From assembly GCA_900155495.1 (NCBI GenBank), contig FTLJ01000709.1, positions 18,570-82,569 on the forward strand: a stretch of DNA of 64,000 nt. The letters run 5' to 3'. Below, piece after piece: positions 1 through 12,414 of this stretch. Origin of the DNA: Porogramme epimiltina (Eukaryota > Basidiomycota > Agaricomycetes > Polyporales > Polyporaceae). Below the pieces are notes generated by a model. That model made no database searches, was not told where the DNA came from, and saw nothing but the letters and a program-made list of their open reading frames with translations. How positions within the stretch are numbered: the stretch's first letter is position 1; each line of letters starts with the position of its first letter. The position numbers were made by a program, and so were the translations under genes.

Positions 1-381
1 GAGAGAACGAGTTGAGCGGATTGGAGTGGGCCGGTATTAAAAAGTAATGGCACCAGTGCTAAGTAGTGCTTGAGCCGAGAAAAGTTCCGCGAAGCTTTCC
101 TGATACGGACGGGCGCTTGAGTTAGTCACGTGGACGATATGATCTGGTGGCCGGCTGTGCCACGAGCCGCCGCCACTCTCCCTGGCCACCCCGTCGTTGT
201 CGACGTTGTTCCCCGCGTCGTCCTCACCTTTTCCTATTGTCTCCCCTCGCTGACCCAGAGCAAAGGCCAGCACGCTCTGGGGGCTTATCAGCTTGCCCTC
301 GACTCCTCCCTCTGGTACCACCTCGACCACCTTGGCCTCGACGCCGCTCCTGTCAGCCTCCCAAGAACTCGCCAATCCACC

Positions 382-3066
382 ATGCCTCTCCCTGCGAACA
401 CCACTCTCGCCATCCAGGGGCAGACGGCATACTTGACACCGCTCCCGCAGCCTAAACAAGCCTATCTCATTCGCTTGCCTGCTGGCGCCCTCGAGGCCCT
501 CGAAGATTTCCAGAACCAACCCAAAGTCGAGGTGGACTTCGCGGAACGCAAGCCTGTACGTCCTAATCAGTCCTTTGCTTGAGTGCACGCTCACCCTGGT
601 GTGCATATTTCAAGGGTTTGCACATTGCTGGACAATTCTACCCATGCGCACACGCAAGGGAAGACATCCCCCACGAACTCTACCTTCGCCTCGCCAGCCA
701 GAACAAGCCCAATGCTCCCCTTAAGCTGTACGCGAACGTGGTCGGAAAGTTTACGGCGAAGGAACTCCCCAGGGAACTAGACGAATCGGTACACGAGCGG
801 GTACGCAAATCCACCCAAGACGCGGAACGAGTACGCACGCAGCGCCAGACGATTATGCTTTCCGCCCCACCCGCCGACGTTAGCAAGCCTTCAAAAAGCA
901 AGACAAAGAAGGACGCGACGGTCGCCCGCCGACCTGCAGCGAATGTTGCATCTAGTTCTACAGCTCCGTCCACCAAGCCGCCACCGCCACCACCCCCAGC
1001 TAAGCCCTCACCTCCACCTCCGATCCCGACCAATGTGCAAGTCGATCTTTCCTCTACAAGATCACATTTAATCCACTGCCTCGCCATCCAACCTCGGACA
1101 CCGGATCAGATTCTTAAAGCGTGTCCTTCTACACCGAAGTCTGAACTCAACACTATAATGAAAGAGGTGAGTTGCCCAAATTACGTCGAGACACAGAGCT
1201 GCGCTCGCAGCTTTCCATCCGGTGAACCAGGTATCCTGGTCCTCCAGTGAGGCTAGCTGTGGGCGTCAGTAACCCCCATTCTCGAGCGAAAATATCGATC
1301 TTCTCCGCTATGCGCCTATGTGTGTATTTCTCATTTGATATTTACACGTTAAACAGATTGCGGAGGTCGTACCTGTCGCCAAGAACAGTGAAACAACCGA
1401 GCCGAAGCGCTATAAGCTGAAGCTGAAGTTCTGGCTTGAAGTTCGACCTAAGCAATGGGCGCCGTGGAAAGTCGAGGAGCGCCGACAGATGTGTCGACAA
1501 TGCCGCATGGCATACAGGGACTTGGGAGTACCGGAATCGGACCCCATCTGGGAACATGCGTCCTTCAAATCATCAGATGCCGAAGCGGCGGGGTCGTCTG
1601 CCCCTACACAAAGAAATGGGGTGTTGTCAGCAGGGGCGAATAAGAAGACGAAGGGCGAGGGGGCACGGAAGAAGGCTCCGGCCGATATCGTCGTTCCTTC
1701 GAAAAATGAGAGCAGGAAAGGCAAAGGACGGGAACGCGAGCGGGACTTGGAAGACGATGTGAGCTCCGTAGGCACTCCCACTAGCGCGACACGACCGAGT
1801 GCCCGGAGGCTTCCTGGGTCTGGGTTCAAGGCCAAACAGTCTGCGACACCTCCCATCAGTGACTCCCGAAGCAACTCTCCCAACCCTCCTCCTGTTCGCA
1901 AAGGACCGGTCGACGTTCGCAAGCGCGATCTCCCCGCCCCTTCTCCACCTGCAAAACCGCAACCCCCCATTCCGCCACCGCAGCCGTCCCGGGCATCCAC
2001 CAGCGTCGCTGCTGCTGCCGCTGCCATCCGAAAGAAGAACGCTGGAGATGTACCTTCAACGACCACCCAGCGAGGGAACGAGGACAAGAAGGATGTCAAG
2101 CGACGTGATCGCAACTCCGAAATACCTGACGAAAAGTCACGAATATCGAAGGGGCGCGAATCGCCCATTCCTGCCGCCCCTCCATTACCGTCCTTTAAGC
2201 GTAAGAAGCCACCTCAAGATGGCAACGATTCGGAATTTTCGGAGCGTGACGTGCCGTTGAGCACAAGTTCGCCCAAGAAGCGCAAACTCAACGATCCACC
2301 ACCAAGCGCATCGGAGCGGGCTCAGGCGCGCGATTTGTCTCTGCCCAAGAAACCCGTCATGAGCCCCGTCCCGCCACGCCCCCCACCCCGTGAGATCAAA
2401 AAGGAGTCGTCCCCCTCTGTAGCAGCCTTCTCTCCTCCGCGCTCCTCCGCCATTCGCTCGCCGCTGCCTCCGCGCCCACCTACTGTCGACAGGCGCGCTT
2501 CTACGCCGGTCATGTCCAACGGGAAAGGCGCCACACCCGCCTCCAAAGTCGAGCCTCGAGGAAGTCCGTCCATACCATCACGAGCGTCGTCCAGCAAACT
2601 GCGGCGCAAGTCGCCAATCTACACGTCGTCCGAGGACGAGTCCGGCGAGACCCCGCCCACCCGCTCCCGTGTGGCAGCTCCCACCAACTCGTCCGCGTCC
2701 GACGACACGCAGCCGCCACCAGCCAAGCGGCACAAGGCCGCCACCTACGTGCCCGCGTTCACGCCGCGGAGGACGCTGCCCGACGACCGGCCGGGCTTGC
2801 GAATGTACTACAGCGACTGTGCCGCGGTCCATCTGCGGCTGCACGAGCGACAGGAGCGCGTCCGGACACGTATCAAGCGGTTACTCTCGCGCCGCGACGG
2901 CGGGCACGGAACGGATGGGGAAGACGGGGACGACGGGGACACGGATGAGCTTATGCCTGAGGTCTTGGAGGGATTCATGGAGGAGTACGAGAGGGTGAGG
3001 GAGGAGATGAGGAAGGTGCGGGACAAGTGGGAGCGTCTTGGGGGCAGGGCGGACGACCTGAAGTAG
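382..3066 (+). CDS. ELL-like RNA polymerase II elongation factor
   Basis: Three exons (382..555, 615..1166, 1357..3066) join in frame to give 811 residues. The start is the ATG in the context CCACCATG at 382; the frame stays open upstream but the extra sequence looks unlike the family. The N-terminus (PLPQPKQAYLIRLPAGALEA) resembles the start of ELL, where a short beta-rich segment precedes 'L-T-x-x-A-L-x-A'. A winged-helix-like segment follows across the second intron (LIHCLAIQPRTPDQIL ... KLKFWLEVRPKQWAPW), matching the ELL 'LLALRPY' region. Residues about 260 to 700 are proline, serine and lysine rich and probably disordered. The C-terminal 100 residues are charged and helical (EGFMEEYERVREEMRKVRDK), as expected for the occludin-like domain of ELL. 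ELL proteins suppress pausing of RNA polymerase II in the nucleus. The family call is good; the exact role in this fungus is inference. Confidence 0.8.
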
Positions 3067-3633
3067 AGTCGGGCACCCGTCGGTGGAGTATGCGTTGATT
3101 GTTTATTGTATTTGTAGTATTGCTCTCTTGGATGGATGTGGATTGGGAATAGCGACGTCGTGTCGTCTATTTGTCCCTTCTTGAACGAATTAGATGTCTG
3201 GCGATAGCTGTAGCCCCTCTCCGAAGCGTGTCGCATACAAGGAAACGAACTGTTGTCGTAATGGAACGCTGTGTCACTGAAATTCATGATCAGCTTCCAG
3301 TGAAACCCTAGTCCACGAGAGGAGACGATATATATGGCGCGTTACCTCCACGTAGATTCTGGACTCACGTGATCACAACTGCACTAGGTAGTAGGGGCCT
3401 ACTCGCCTTCCCGAAGTCCCATCAGAGCTTCCTCATACTTACGGCCAACAGACCTCCGGTGGCGCGAGATGACCTCATAATCTGGACTCTGTCTCGGTTG
3501 CGCCCATGACCAGCAGAGGCCAGTAACGAACCGCATCAGCGCCTCGGCGACATAGGCCTATGACTCAGTGGCCCTTATCACAACTCACAGCTGTCTACGC
3601 TATTTGGTTCTTGACTGCTTGTACTGACGTAAC
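3067..3633. other. Intergenic region between ELL-like and MFS genes
   Basis: This 567-base stretch holds the 3' flank of the ELL-like gene and the promoter of the MFS gene. I see no coding exon, RNA gene or repeat in it. Confidence 0.6.
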
Positions 3634-5557
3634 ATGTCTTCCGAGGAACAAGAGCCCCTCCTAGATGGGAGGCACAAGAAACCTAACCCACTACCCAAGA
3701 CGCAACTAGCAACTGTCTATGCGATCAAGCTGACCCTTCCCATCGCCCTGACACAGGTGTTACCATACTTCAACGTTCTTATCGAGAAGCTCGCCGCATC
3801 GGAAGGGGCAGATACAGGATATTACAGTGGCGCAGCGGTGGGTCGCGGAGATTTTCTGAACCTCTACACATATATTGAGTCAATAAAATCTAGCATACAC
3901 TGTTCTATGGCACGCAGCTTATCAGCATGTTCGTTTGGGGGAGGATTTCAGGTGAATAGTCCATTCACTACGTCGACGTCTAGCGACTTGTGCGGCTTAC
4001 TCTTCATACGCAGATAGCTATGGCCGGATACCTGTCATTGTCCTCGGGACTACGGGAACTGCCTGCTTAACCTTCTTGCTCGGCTTGTCTAACACGCTTT
4101 ATGGCGTCCTACTCAACCGAGTCGTTGGTCAGTCAGAGAGCAACCTCTTCGAAGACTAGCTCACATATACTCCTGTAACAGCCGGGTTCTTCTACGGCAT
4201 TACTGGGGCCACCCACTCAGTAGTAGGTGAACTCTCGGACGAAACAAACCAATCAATTGCATTCCCGCTGTACGATGTTGTGTCTGCGGTGGGCTACGTG
4301 ATAGGGTGAGCACCTCGGCATCTCTCAAGAGTGCCAAAACAACAATCTAAACAACTATCAGCCCTCTTATTGGTGGGACTCTCGAGAATCCAGGAAGCAA
4401 ATGGCCAAATACGTTCACCAGTCCTTTTTGGCAAACATACCCTTATCTCCTCCCCAACATCGTTTCGGCCTTCCTCTCGCTCGCAGCCGCATTCTTGGCT
4501 ATCTTCGTTCTGGAAGAGGTGCGTCATTTTCCTTTCCAATCGCCAATCGCAACCTTCACCTAACGCTTCTCTTCTCGCCAGACTCTTCCCAGCAAGCGGA
4601 AGCCCCGGCCTCCAGCCGCCAACGAAGAACCCCTCCTAGCCGCCTCCTCGACCGACACCACGATCGACGTCCACCCCCTAGCCTCGCACCCGCTCAGCGT
4701 CAAAGAGCTCGTCTCGATCCCAGCCCTCCGTGCCGTCTTCGCGTCAAGCGGCGCGCTCGGCTTCCTCGGCTCCTGCTTCAACAACGTCTTCGTCCTCATA
4801 GCCTACTCCCCGGTGGCCCAGGGTGGCCTCGCGCTTGCCGTACGTCCGCGTCCCCCCTCTCATCTCCCACATCCATACCGCCGGAACCCTGCACGCTGAC
4901 CCTGACCCGCGGCGCCCGTCCGTCCCTCGGACTTCCAGCCCGCACAGATCGGACGTGCCCTCTCGGGCATGGGCGCCGCCTCGATCGTGCTCAAGCTCGG
5001 CATGCCCGCGCTCCTGCGCAGGAAGGGCACGCTCCCCGTCTTCTCGGCGTGCATGCGCGTTTGGCCCGCTGCCTTCGCCGCGCTCCCGCTTGCTGCGCTT
5101 GTGCGCGCAGCTGCGGGCGAGGGCACGGAAGGTGGCGCAAAGACGTGGGCTGCGGTCGCGGTCGCGTTGCTGCTCTCGCGCCTCGGGTGCTTGGCGTTCT
5201 CGTGCGTGACTATTCCCGGCTTTGCTTCGTCTCGCCGCTGACCGGATGGTATGGCAGGATCGTGATGATCCTCACACGGGACTGTACGCCGGGCACCGCG
5301 TCGCTGGGCACTGCGAATGGTCTTGCGGAGCTGGTGCAGTCGCTCGCTATGACCGTCGGGCCGACCATCGTGAGGTCGGCCAATCTCATTCTTCTCCCTG
5401 CTCGAGTGGAGGATCTAACGCGTCGACACTTAGTTCGCTGTTCGCTCTCTCTGCTTCAAGGCACCTCCTCGGAGGTTACCTTTGGGTTGTGTTTATGGTG
5501 GTTGTCTCCCTATCTGGGAGCTGGGTCGCGAACAGGATCAAACGATACCATGATTGA
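3634..5557 (+). CDS. MFS transporter, DHA1-type multidrug/ZIFL-like family
   Basis: A multi-exon gene whose exons all join in frame: 3634..3837, 3894..3951, 4014..4127, 4182..4305, then further exons to the stop at 5557. The protein opens with an acidic Ser/Glu tail (MSSEEQEPLLDG). It carries the MFS loop 2-3 signature in the spliced segment VWGRISDSYGRIPVIVLG and a later conserved GELSDETNQSIAFPLYD segment typical of the fungal and plant ZIFL-like DHA1 group. Hydrophobic segments continue through the C-terminal half (LLPNIVSAFLSLAAAFLAIF; GGYLWVVFMVVVSLSG), consistent with 12 transmembrane helices. A hydrophilic loop lies near the middle (KRKPRPPAANEEP). Proteins of this group are proton-coupled exporters in the plasma or vacuolar membrane. 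The substrate cannot be told from sequence. In-frame stops in the genomic reading all fall inside predicted introns. Confidence 0.85.
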
Positions 5558-5784
5558 TAGAGAATGTGAATGTCTACGTGCGGTACCGCACAGAATGGAT
5601 GCATAGCTGGAAAGGAGTGGAAGTATATAGTCATGAAGGGGTCGTCAAAGGGGAACGACGCAGGGCGCGCGGACGTAATATCCAGTATAGACATATGTGT
5701 AGATCTAGAGTACTTTTCCCGTATACCACACCACCCTCTACCCCAACCTCACACCACCGACGAATCATCGTAAAGATTCAAGGC

Positions 5785-8326
5785 TCACGAGTGCTCCTGT
5801 GCGGCCGCTGGAGCGGGAACAGGCCAGTAAAGCACCGGAATGTCGAACGGCGACTCGTACGGCAGTCCATTCTCGTATATCTCGCGTAGCTGCGCCGCCA
5901 TGGGATCCATGAGGGTGCGGAGCGTCGACATGAGCGCGCTCGCAGTCATCTGCAAGCTCCACGTGCCGACGGCGCGCATGCGCCGGTGGAAGTTGGCCTG
6001 GGTGACGTGGTACGCCATCGCCTCGTACACCTTCATGCCGATGACGTCCATGAGGCCGGTCTCCCACATCTGCGCAAGGGGTCAGAAGCTGTGGCGAAGA
6101 AAACGTCGGGCAGACATACCGTCCACGAGCCGTCGAAGTCCTCGAGATCCTGGACAACTCGGCATCGAATCGGGATGAGGGTCCGGTTCGCGCTGTGGGA
6201 CACCCGTCAGGACATCGCGCGGATGAAGAGAACACGGAGCACCCACTTCATGAAGGCGACGATCGGTCTAATGAGCGCGTTGTTCACGTAACTCAGGTCG
6301 CCGGTGAACAGCGGCACGGCCGCCTTCAAGTCCCTGAACCTCAAGTCGATGTCGATCACGACCCCCGGTGCGTCCCGGCTACCCTCCATCGTCTCGTCGT
6401 TCTCGTCCGACGGCGCGCTAAGTGCCGGCCGCGCAAGTTCGCGGGTGCCGGGGATGTGGTCTGCAATGGCGTCCGCGAGCTCGCCAAGGAGTGCATTTAA
6501 TGCGGGCTCCTCCGACGGGTCGCGCGGGAACTTGATGTCGAACACTGCATCAACCTTGCCCGACGTGAGCCATGAGAACGGGCCGCCCTCCGTAGACATA
6601 GCCTGGAGATGGTCGATGTTCAAACCATCCATCCTGAAACGAGACTAGGAGGATGTCAGGGCGATTGTCCAACAAAACCGAGAGCATATACTAACCACGC
6701 GACTCCACTTTCCATCCTTGAGATCTTGGTCGGTGGTCCTTCCAATACTCTGGGGGAGGTGGAGACTGAAGAGGCAGTTGTCGTATTGCCCAACGACGTT
6801 TTCTGCACGTAGGAAGTCGTAGAATGCCCATTGCTTGCGGAACGTACGAATGTCGGCTCGGAAGATGGACGCAGTGAATGGTCGGAAATCGCCTGGCTGG
6901 TACACAGTAATGAGGAGGTCTTCAATTTGCAGAGACTCGAGCTCAAAGTCGCCAGGCTGGCCTTCATGGCGGAAGGCGGCTGGATCGAGCGGGTTATCCG
7001 GGTCCCATGTCACGTTGCGACGGTCTAACCGGGAATGAGACATGCTTGAGGAGCAAGTGGATATCATACGCACCAAGTACGCCCCTTACGCCTTTGATGA
7101 CTGCATCCTCCACCAAACCCTTGCCGTCGAACCATCTAGCGAAGGACAGAGTGACGTCGATAGAGTCCACGTTCAAGTCGAACATCGACCAGTTGATGTC
7201 TTCGTCCGAAAAGTCTTGAAGATCGTCTTCGTCATCGCCAGTCCTTCCGTGGTAAGAGGGATGGTTGCTGAGGTCGTAGCCAGCCGCGACCGGGTGGCCC
7301 GACTGAGCAAGAGCCCTCTGCTGCGCGTAGTAGCTGTCGGGACGGCGTGTGATGAAGACGTTCTTGAACGAGATGCGCGAGTCGCGCCATTTGGGTACAA
7401 TGGCCGACTCGAATATGATGGTGATGCCTGTCTCCGCCGTGAGGTAGTCACTGAGCGCGCGCGCGATGTACTCTGCGAGTGGAAGGTTTGATGAGGAGTG
7501 CATGACGTCAATATGAAGTTGAACACACCTTGTAACCTCAAGCTATTCGCGATGGCAAATACGACAGAAAAGAAGGTCGTGCTGGGGGAGGGAATAAACG
7601 GTTAGCACATATAACGACATCGACGAGGCAATATAGTGCGGCCAGTCGAAGAGAAGAACTATGTACTGCAGTGTGCTGCAGTATGCAAGGCACAGCAGAG
7701 CGAGCGACCTCACAAGTTGAACGCTCTCTGGCCGCCCTAACCCCACGCATAACCGAAGGCCGAGATACTCACGTTCCAACAAAAAGCCAGAGTGTCTGGC
7801 TCATAAGAAACCAGGTAAAGAAGGCAGACATCTCGTCCGCATTGTACCTCCTGAACGAGCGGATAGTGAGCCATCGGAACCGAATGCGAGCTCGTTGCCA
7901 AAAGCCGTCAGCGGCCTTGAGGAAGTCGTCGCGAGTCGGACGTTGGAGGTGGGGGAGGGACATAGCGAGCTGTCGAAAGAAACGAGGGTATTGCTCGAGG
8001 CGGGGGTTCTCCGCGGTGCTTTTGTGTGAGACGGAGTCCCCGTCCGTGGTAGCGGTTGATTTGGCATGGTCCTGTTCACTATTTTTCTCGAGCGACCTGC
8101 GACCTAGGTCCTCTTGGAGAAGCGGGGCGCGTACTGAGAAGTGCCTGGGAGTGACGGGAGACTTGAACGAACGTGAAGAAAGCTCAAGGCGCAGGAGGAA
8201 AGTGGGAGACGTGTAGGGGCGGGTGAAGGGGGGTTGCTGCCGGAAGAAATTGCGGATTGTGCTGTAGCGGTCGAGGGCGGCCCCCCGGCTGGAGTGCTGA
8301 AGCAGGCACCGTTTTACGCCATTCAT
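5785..8326 (-). CDS. Mitochondrial distribution and morphology protein, Mdm31/Mdm32 family
   Basis: A multi-exon gene starting at 8326. The first about 150 residues are rich in Arg, Ser and Thr with few acids and read as a mitochondrial targeting sequence. They are followed by the family hallmark FRWLTIRSFRRYNADEMSAF and a transmembrane segment that crosses the first intron (FFTWFLMSQTLWLFVGT, then TTFFSVVFAIANSLRLQ). Downstream exons give the conserved body (GITIIFESAIVPKWRDSRIS; WDPDNPLDPAAFRHEGQPGD; WAFYDFLRAENVVGQYDNCL; MDGLNIDHLQ) and the closing SPFDIPVLYWPVPAP. Mdm31 and Mdm32 are inner mitochondrial membrane proteins needed for organelle shape and lipid homeostasis in yeast. Its start lies 394 bases from the divergent methyltransferase gene, so the two may share a promoter. 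Family assignment is firm; choosing between Mdm31 and Mdm32 is not possible here. Confidence 0.9.
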
Positions 8327-8720
8327 GAGGACGACGTAGAGGACCGGCGCGGGGAGAGTTCCATAGAGGGAGGGGTGAGTGCGGCGGGAGGGCGAGAGGG
8401 ATGCTCACGCGAGCAGATGCAAGGCAACGCGGCTGCGAAGAGTCGCGACGAGTTTGTCTCGGGCTCGTTTTCCGAAGTCCCACTCGAGTTCCAGGCTCTG
8501 TCTGAAATTCCCGCGAGAACGCTACACGTGACCCGTAAACCGACGCGTCCCCCGAGGCGCCCGCCCGGCGCCGACATGGAGAGAAGGCACGACGGCGACC
8601 ACTGCGTCGGTGGCGGCGAGCCTATCAACGTCCACAACAGCAACAACATGACGACGACAGCCCCCGTCCCCACGCGGGGTCCAGCCGCTCTCTCATCTCT
8701 CTTCCCATCCTCCCACCACC
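8327..8720. promoter_or_regulatory. Shared intergenic region of two divergent genes
   Basis: The 394 bases separate the start codons of the Mdm31/32 gene (-) and the methyltransferase gene (+). No TATA box is obvious. The region probably holds both promoters, judged by position only. Confidence 0.4.
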
Positions 8721-10300
8721 ATGCCCTCCCTCACCGACCGTGCTCTTGACGTTGGCTATGGCCTCCTCGACAAGGTGCTACCAGTCATACTGCGCCCGTC
8801 CGCTGATACTGACATTGTACTTCCAGGGACGTGTACCCGACTTCATTCTGAGACCTGTCATTAGGGCTCTGTGCCGCCAAAGACTCCGCGAGATTGACCA
8901 TGGGTCGTTCGAAGAGAACTTCGCCGCCAAGATGAAGTGGATCGAAGGAGTTCGCGCGAGGACCGCGATCGCCGACGTCCCCGAAAAAGCCAACGAGCAG
9001 CACTATGAGGTACGCCCTTCCAACGAGAGTATATTCATGCTCTCAACGCACGAACTCAGGTCTCCACCGCCTTCATGTTGTCGTGCATGGGTCCTTGTGC
9101 CAAATATTCTTGTTGCTTGTATCCCACAGGAAAGGAGACCCTCGAGCAGGCGGAGGTTCTCATGCTAGAAAGCTACTGCGAGAAGGCTCAGCTCAAGGAT
9201 GGGATAGATATTCTCGACCTTGGTTGCGGTAAGCCCCGCAGTTACGCAGCCCGGGCATCATCTGTCCATGTTCCTCAACCTTTTCAACGCATGTTGTAGG
9301 GTGGGGCAGTCTCTCATTGTACTTGGCGCAAAAGTACCCGAAATCGCGTATTGTCGGCCTTTCAAACTCTTCCACTCAGAAGACGCATATAGACAGCACC
9401 GCCAAGTCTCGGGGCCTCACAAATCTCGAAATCATCACTGCAGATGTAAACACATTCGATTTCCGTGGGTCAAGACAGTACGTTTTCTACCTTCTATCTA
9501 TATACCGGTGCTATAATTCTCGTTAGCTTCGACCGCATCTTGTCTATCGAGGTATGCTCATATGGGTGTCTACATAAGGCACCGATCTCACAACTCGTGC
9601 AGATGTTCGAACACATGAAGAACTATAAAGTGCTTATGTCCAAAGTCGCATCCTGGTTGCGTCCCACAAACGGCGGTGAAGAGTCCCTCTTCTTCGTCCA
9701 CATATTCTGCCATCGTACCACTCCGTACCATTTCGAAGAGGGCGACGGGTGGATGGCGCAGACATTCTTCTCTGGTACGTAACAATGGTGCTCCATTTCA
9801 AGTCGCATACAGTCACTTAACCCAGTCCTTTAGGCGGAACGATGCCATCTCACGACCTCTTGGTACGCTCCCGCCTTATCTACCCCCAATTGCTTTCTAA
9901 CTCTGACTTCGATGTCGCAGTTGTACTTCCAAGACGACCTCTCGCTCGTGAAGAGCTGGTACGTCAGCGGGCAGCACTACCAGCAAACTAGCGAGCATTG
10001 GCTCCAGCGGCAAGACGCGAACGCAAAAGCCGGGCTCGCAGAGCTCGAGAAAGACGCGGTCGCGAAGGGCCTATCGAAAGAGGAGGGCCGAAAAGCATTC
10101 TTCCGGTACGCTTCCTGTCGCATCGACCATGTACCGTGCTCACGAGACTGCAGCTTCCGTGTGTTCTACATAGCAGTAGCTGAATTCTTCGGACTGGACA
10201 AGGGCCAACAGTGAGTACTGGTTATTCGACACGGGAGCACATCTAAGATTGTCTCCGCAGGTGGGGGGTTGGACACTATCTATTCAAGCTGAAGCACTGA
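8721..10300 (+). CDS. SAM-dependent methyltransferase, cyclopropane-fatty-acid-synthase / coclaurine N-methyltransferase-like
   Basis: The start ATG at 8721 follows CACC. Spliced exons read MPSLTDRALDVGYGLLDKG, then VPDFILRPVIRALCRQRLRE, ANEQHYEVSTAFM, CCLYPTGKETLEQAE, the SAM-binding motif I DILDLGCGWGSLSLYLAQKY (G-C-G across an intron), SIEMFEHMKNYKVLMSKVASW, HYQQTSEHWLQRQD and the terminal WGVGHYLFKLKH. The segments around ANEQHYEVP-F and the W-x-x-G-x-x-Y-x-x-S-x-x-H-W end match CFA-synthase-fold methyltransferases whose fungal members are often labelled coclaurine N-methyltransferase-like. These enzymes transfer a methyl group from S-adenosylmethionine; the acceptor here is unknown and alkaloid methylation should not be assumed. 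There is no signal peptide. The stop lies only 35 bases from the stop of the convergent neighbour. Confidence 0.88.
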
Positions 10301-10335
10301 CAGTGCTCGAGGCTAAGTTCCTATTACATGTACCG

Positions 10336-11164
10336 CTAGCGAGCGCAGATGCTCTCTAGAACCTGGGCCATTTCGTGGTTTCTATGTAGGAGTTGCTGGT
10401 ACGCCATACTCTGGAGGACGGATTTGACCCTGCCAGGGTCGGGGTTCGTCCGGAGGGCTTTGAGGGCCTTCCACGCTGTTAGTTATTGGATAATCAATGG
10501 ACATTCTGAACGAACCTCGAGTCCTCGGGCCTTGCGTTGAGCGAAACCCGCGTTCGCCGCCGCCGAATAAGTTCGTGTAGCAGCAGTCTTCATCATAGGG
10601 GAGGTAAAGTTCTCGGCGAATGTGTCTTTCCGTCTCTCTTGGGCGCGCAACTGTGCCTTTCACAGCGTTCAGCAGCGTACCTACACGACGAGATGAGGGC
10701 GTGCATACCGAGAGATACGTGCTCCTTGCTCTCTCCCATTCCAACGCCTTGCTGAGCTTCTGGATCACACGATCCCGCGCAGCAACTTCAGGGGTATCTG
10801 AGTATCGCCCGGCCTTGTCGTCTTCGTAAGCAGACTGCTGTTGTCGGAGGATGGCATTCGCATAGATGGCCCCTTGTCTGGAACGTAGGACTCCCAGTAG
10901 GACATTCCACAGAAGGAAACGGAGGAGCCCGGAGCTAGCCTCATATAGCCTGTTGCGAGCAGCCGTAAACCAGTCGAGGAGTTGAGCCTTGCGCGTGGTT
11001 GACAAGGGATGGCCGACCGTGAAGAAAATGACCAGGGCGATGTGCACCAAGATAAATACTAGGGGCGAGATCCAGAATAGGAGACCTTGAGTGAGGAGGA
11101 CTTGCAGTTGCCAGAGAGGGTCGATTGCGGCGTCAGAAGAGTGGCGTGCGGCGGTTGGAGACAT
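10336..11164 (-). CDS. Unrecognised membrane protein with coiled C-terminal half
   Basis: Two exons (10516..11164 and 10336..10475) join in frame to give 262 residues. The intron has a clear ACTAAC branch site right before its acceptor. The spliced end reads RTRAWKALKALRTNPDPG ... HEMAQVLESICAR. The N-terminal third contains one or two hydrophobic segments (LLTQGLLFWISPLVFILVHI, then ALVIFFTVG), followed by basic and helical sequence with many Arg and Glu. I do not recognise the family. The splice-corrected C-terminus differs from the unspliced reading, which runs on into a proline-rich tail. It is convergent with the methyltransferase gene. Confidence 0.6.
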
Positions 11165-11778
11165 TATGTTGGCTGTTGAGGAGGATGTCGGCGGGGAGAG
11201 TGCAAGGGCGTCGGGCGACAGTCGAGCGTAGTCGAAATGGTGGCGGTATACGGAGGGGTGGACTGAGAAGTTGGAATCCTATCTTGCGCCTGTTTCTAGG
11301 ACTGACATGGCGCGAACACTGGCGTTGAGGCTTGCTCGGCCGCCAAAGAGATTGAGGGGCCTAATCGATACCGTGCTCGCCTCGGGAACCGAAATGAGGA
11401 AGCTACGATTCACAGTCTCGCCGCTGCATCAGGAATTGCGAAAGGTCCTGTGAGGCCCGAATCCACCGAGTACAACACGTACCTGGTCACTTCTCGAAGG
11501 GGGCCAGGCGAACCACGGGGAGTGTGGCAAACCATTGAGCTGCCGATATGACTGAGTAGGTCTGCCGTCCAGTTGTTGCTGCGCAGTTACGCCGATCGCG
11601 CAACCGACTATAATTTGTGTCAATTGCTCGGAAGCATAATGTGGGTCATTGGTTGCCCTCGAATTCTAATTTCGTGACCCAGAAGTGTCCGGCGATGTGC
11701 ACATGGTGCTAGAATTAGATTCGACACTCCACTCTCGGGTTTCAAGGTTTGCATATCGTGCTTCGGAACACCCTGTCT

Positions 11779-11885
11779 GGAGGGGTTCGTCGTTCGTACG
11801 GAACCTAGGCCTCCGGTAGACTAGAAGAAGGTGGAGTTGTGGCTGACGCAACGGGGTCGGTGAAGGGTCGGGCGACCCACACACG
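11779..11885 (+). repeat. Left copy of a duplicated promoter segment
   Basis: This segment matches 13985..14075 in the same orientation. The best core starts CTGACG and contains GTCGGYGAAGGGTCGGG followed by CCCACAC. A weaker match extends upstream through ACGGAAC and GAAG(A)GGTGG. It lies 660 to 730 bases before the first NmrA-like ATG. I read it as part of the tandem duplication that made the two NmrA-like genes. Confidence 0.55.
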
Positions 11886-12072
11886 CCGACCCGTGGCCTG
11901 TGGGGGTGTGTCGCGTCTTCTAGAACCTCTCAAGCGATTGTTCTGAGGACTAGTGGCGATGGACAGCGAAAATTTAACCGCAATGGTGGTTTCGTCGAAG
12001 TAGGACGTTAGTAAGTCGCCGAAAGCTGGGTGCACTTCTGCTAACAAATCTGAAACCTGCCTTTCTCAGACC

Positions 12073-12080
12073 CCGATCGG
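12073..12080. promoter_or_regulatory. CCGATCGG palindrome, first copy
   Basis: The 8-bp palindrome CCGATCGG lies 432 bases before the first NmrA-like ATG. The same palindrome lies 435 bases before the second copy's ATG, so sequence and spacing are both kept. CCG-N2-CGG is an everted CGG pair of the kind bound by Zn2Cys6 transcription factors. The regulator is unknown and function is inference. Confidence 0.35.
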
Positions 12081-12406
12081 TCGTTTCATCACCGGGGTTC
12101 GGCGCCAATTTGCTCGTCTCTCTACGCTGAAGCCGCCATCCTGACATATCAAACTTGGCAAAATACATACAGACCTTTTCGCTGCGCTTATGAAAACGCT
12201 ATTCTTAAGTTCTTGAATATCTGGTCCGTAAAGCTCTTTTCAATTTGCTTATAGATAATCTCAGACTTATTCATCAAGCTCCTTCAAGAATTCAGCAGGG
12301 ATGCCTGACAACGTTTAGTGACCCTATTCCGTCTCGGCGAGATGAATGTGGTTTACTCAAAGTTCATCTCTGGACACTTCGCGAGTGGAACAAGGACACC
12401 GTAATG

Positions 12407-12414
12407 TATAAAAG
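12407..12414 (+). promoter_or_regulatory. TATA box of first NmrA-like gene
   Basis: TATAAAAG lies 98 bases before the ATG at 12505. The paralog has a TATA box at the equivalent place (92 bases before its ATG). Confidence 0.6.

Noticed and set aside
3838..4181. In-frame stops suggesting the MFS gene is a pseudogene
   Set aside because: All stops fall within three short GT..AG introns, and the joined exons give the expected conserved MFS sequence.
5536..5560. Alternative reading of the MFS C-terminus that runs on past 5557
   Set aside because: The frame ending NRIKRYHD at 5557 continues the last transmembrane segment; the other frame gives unrelated sequence.
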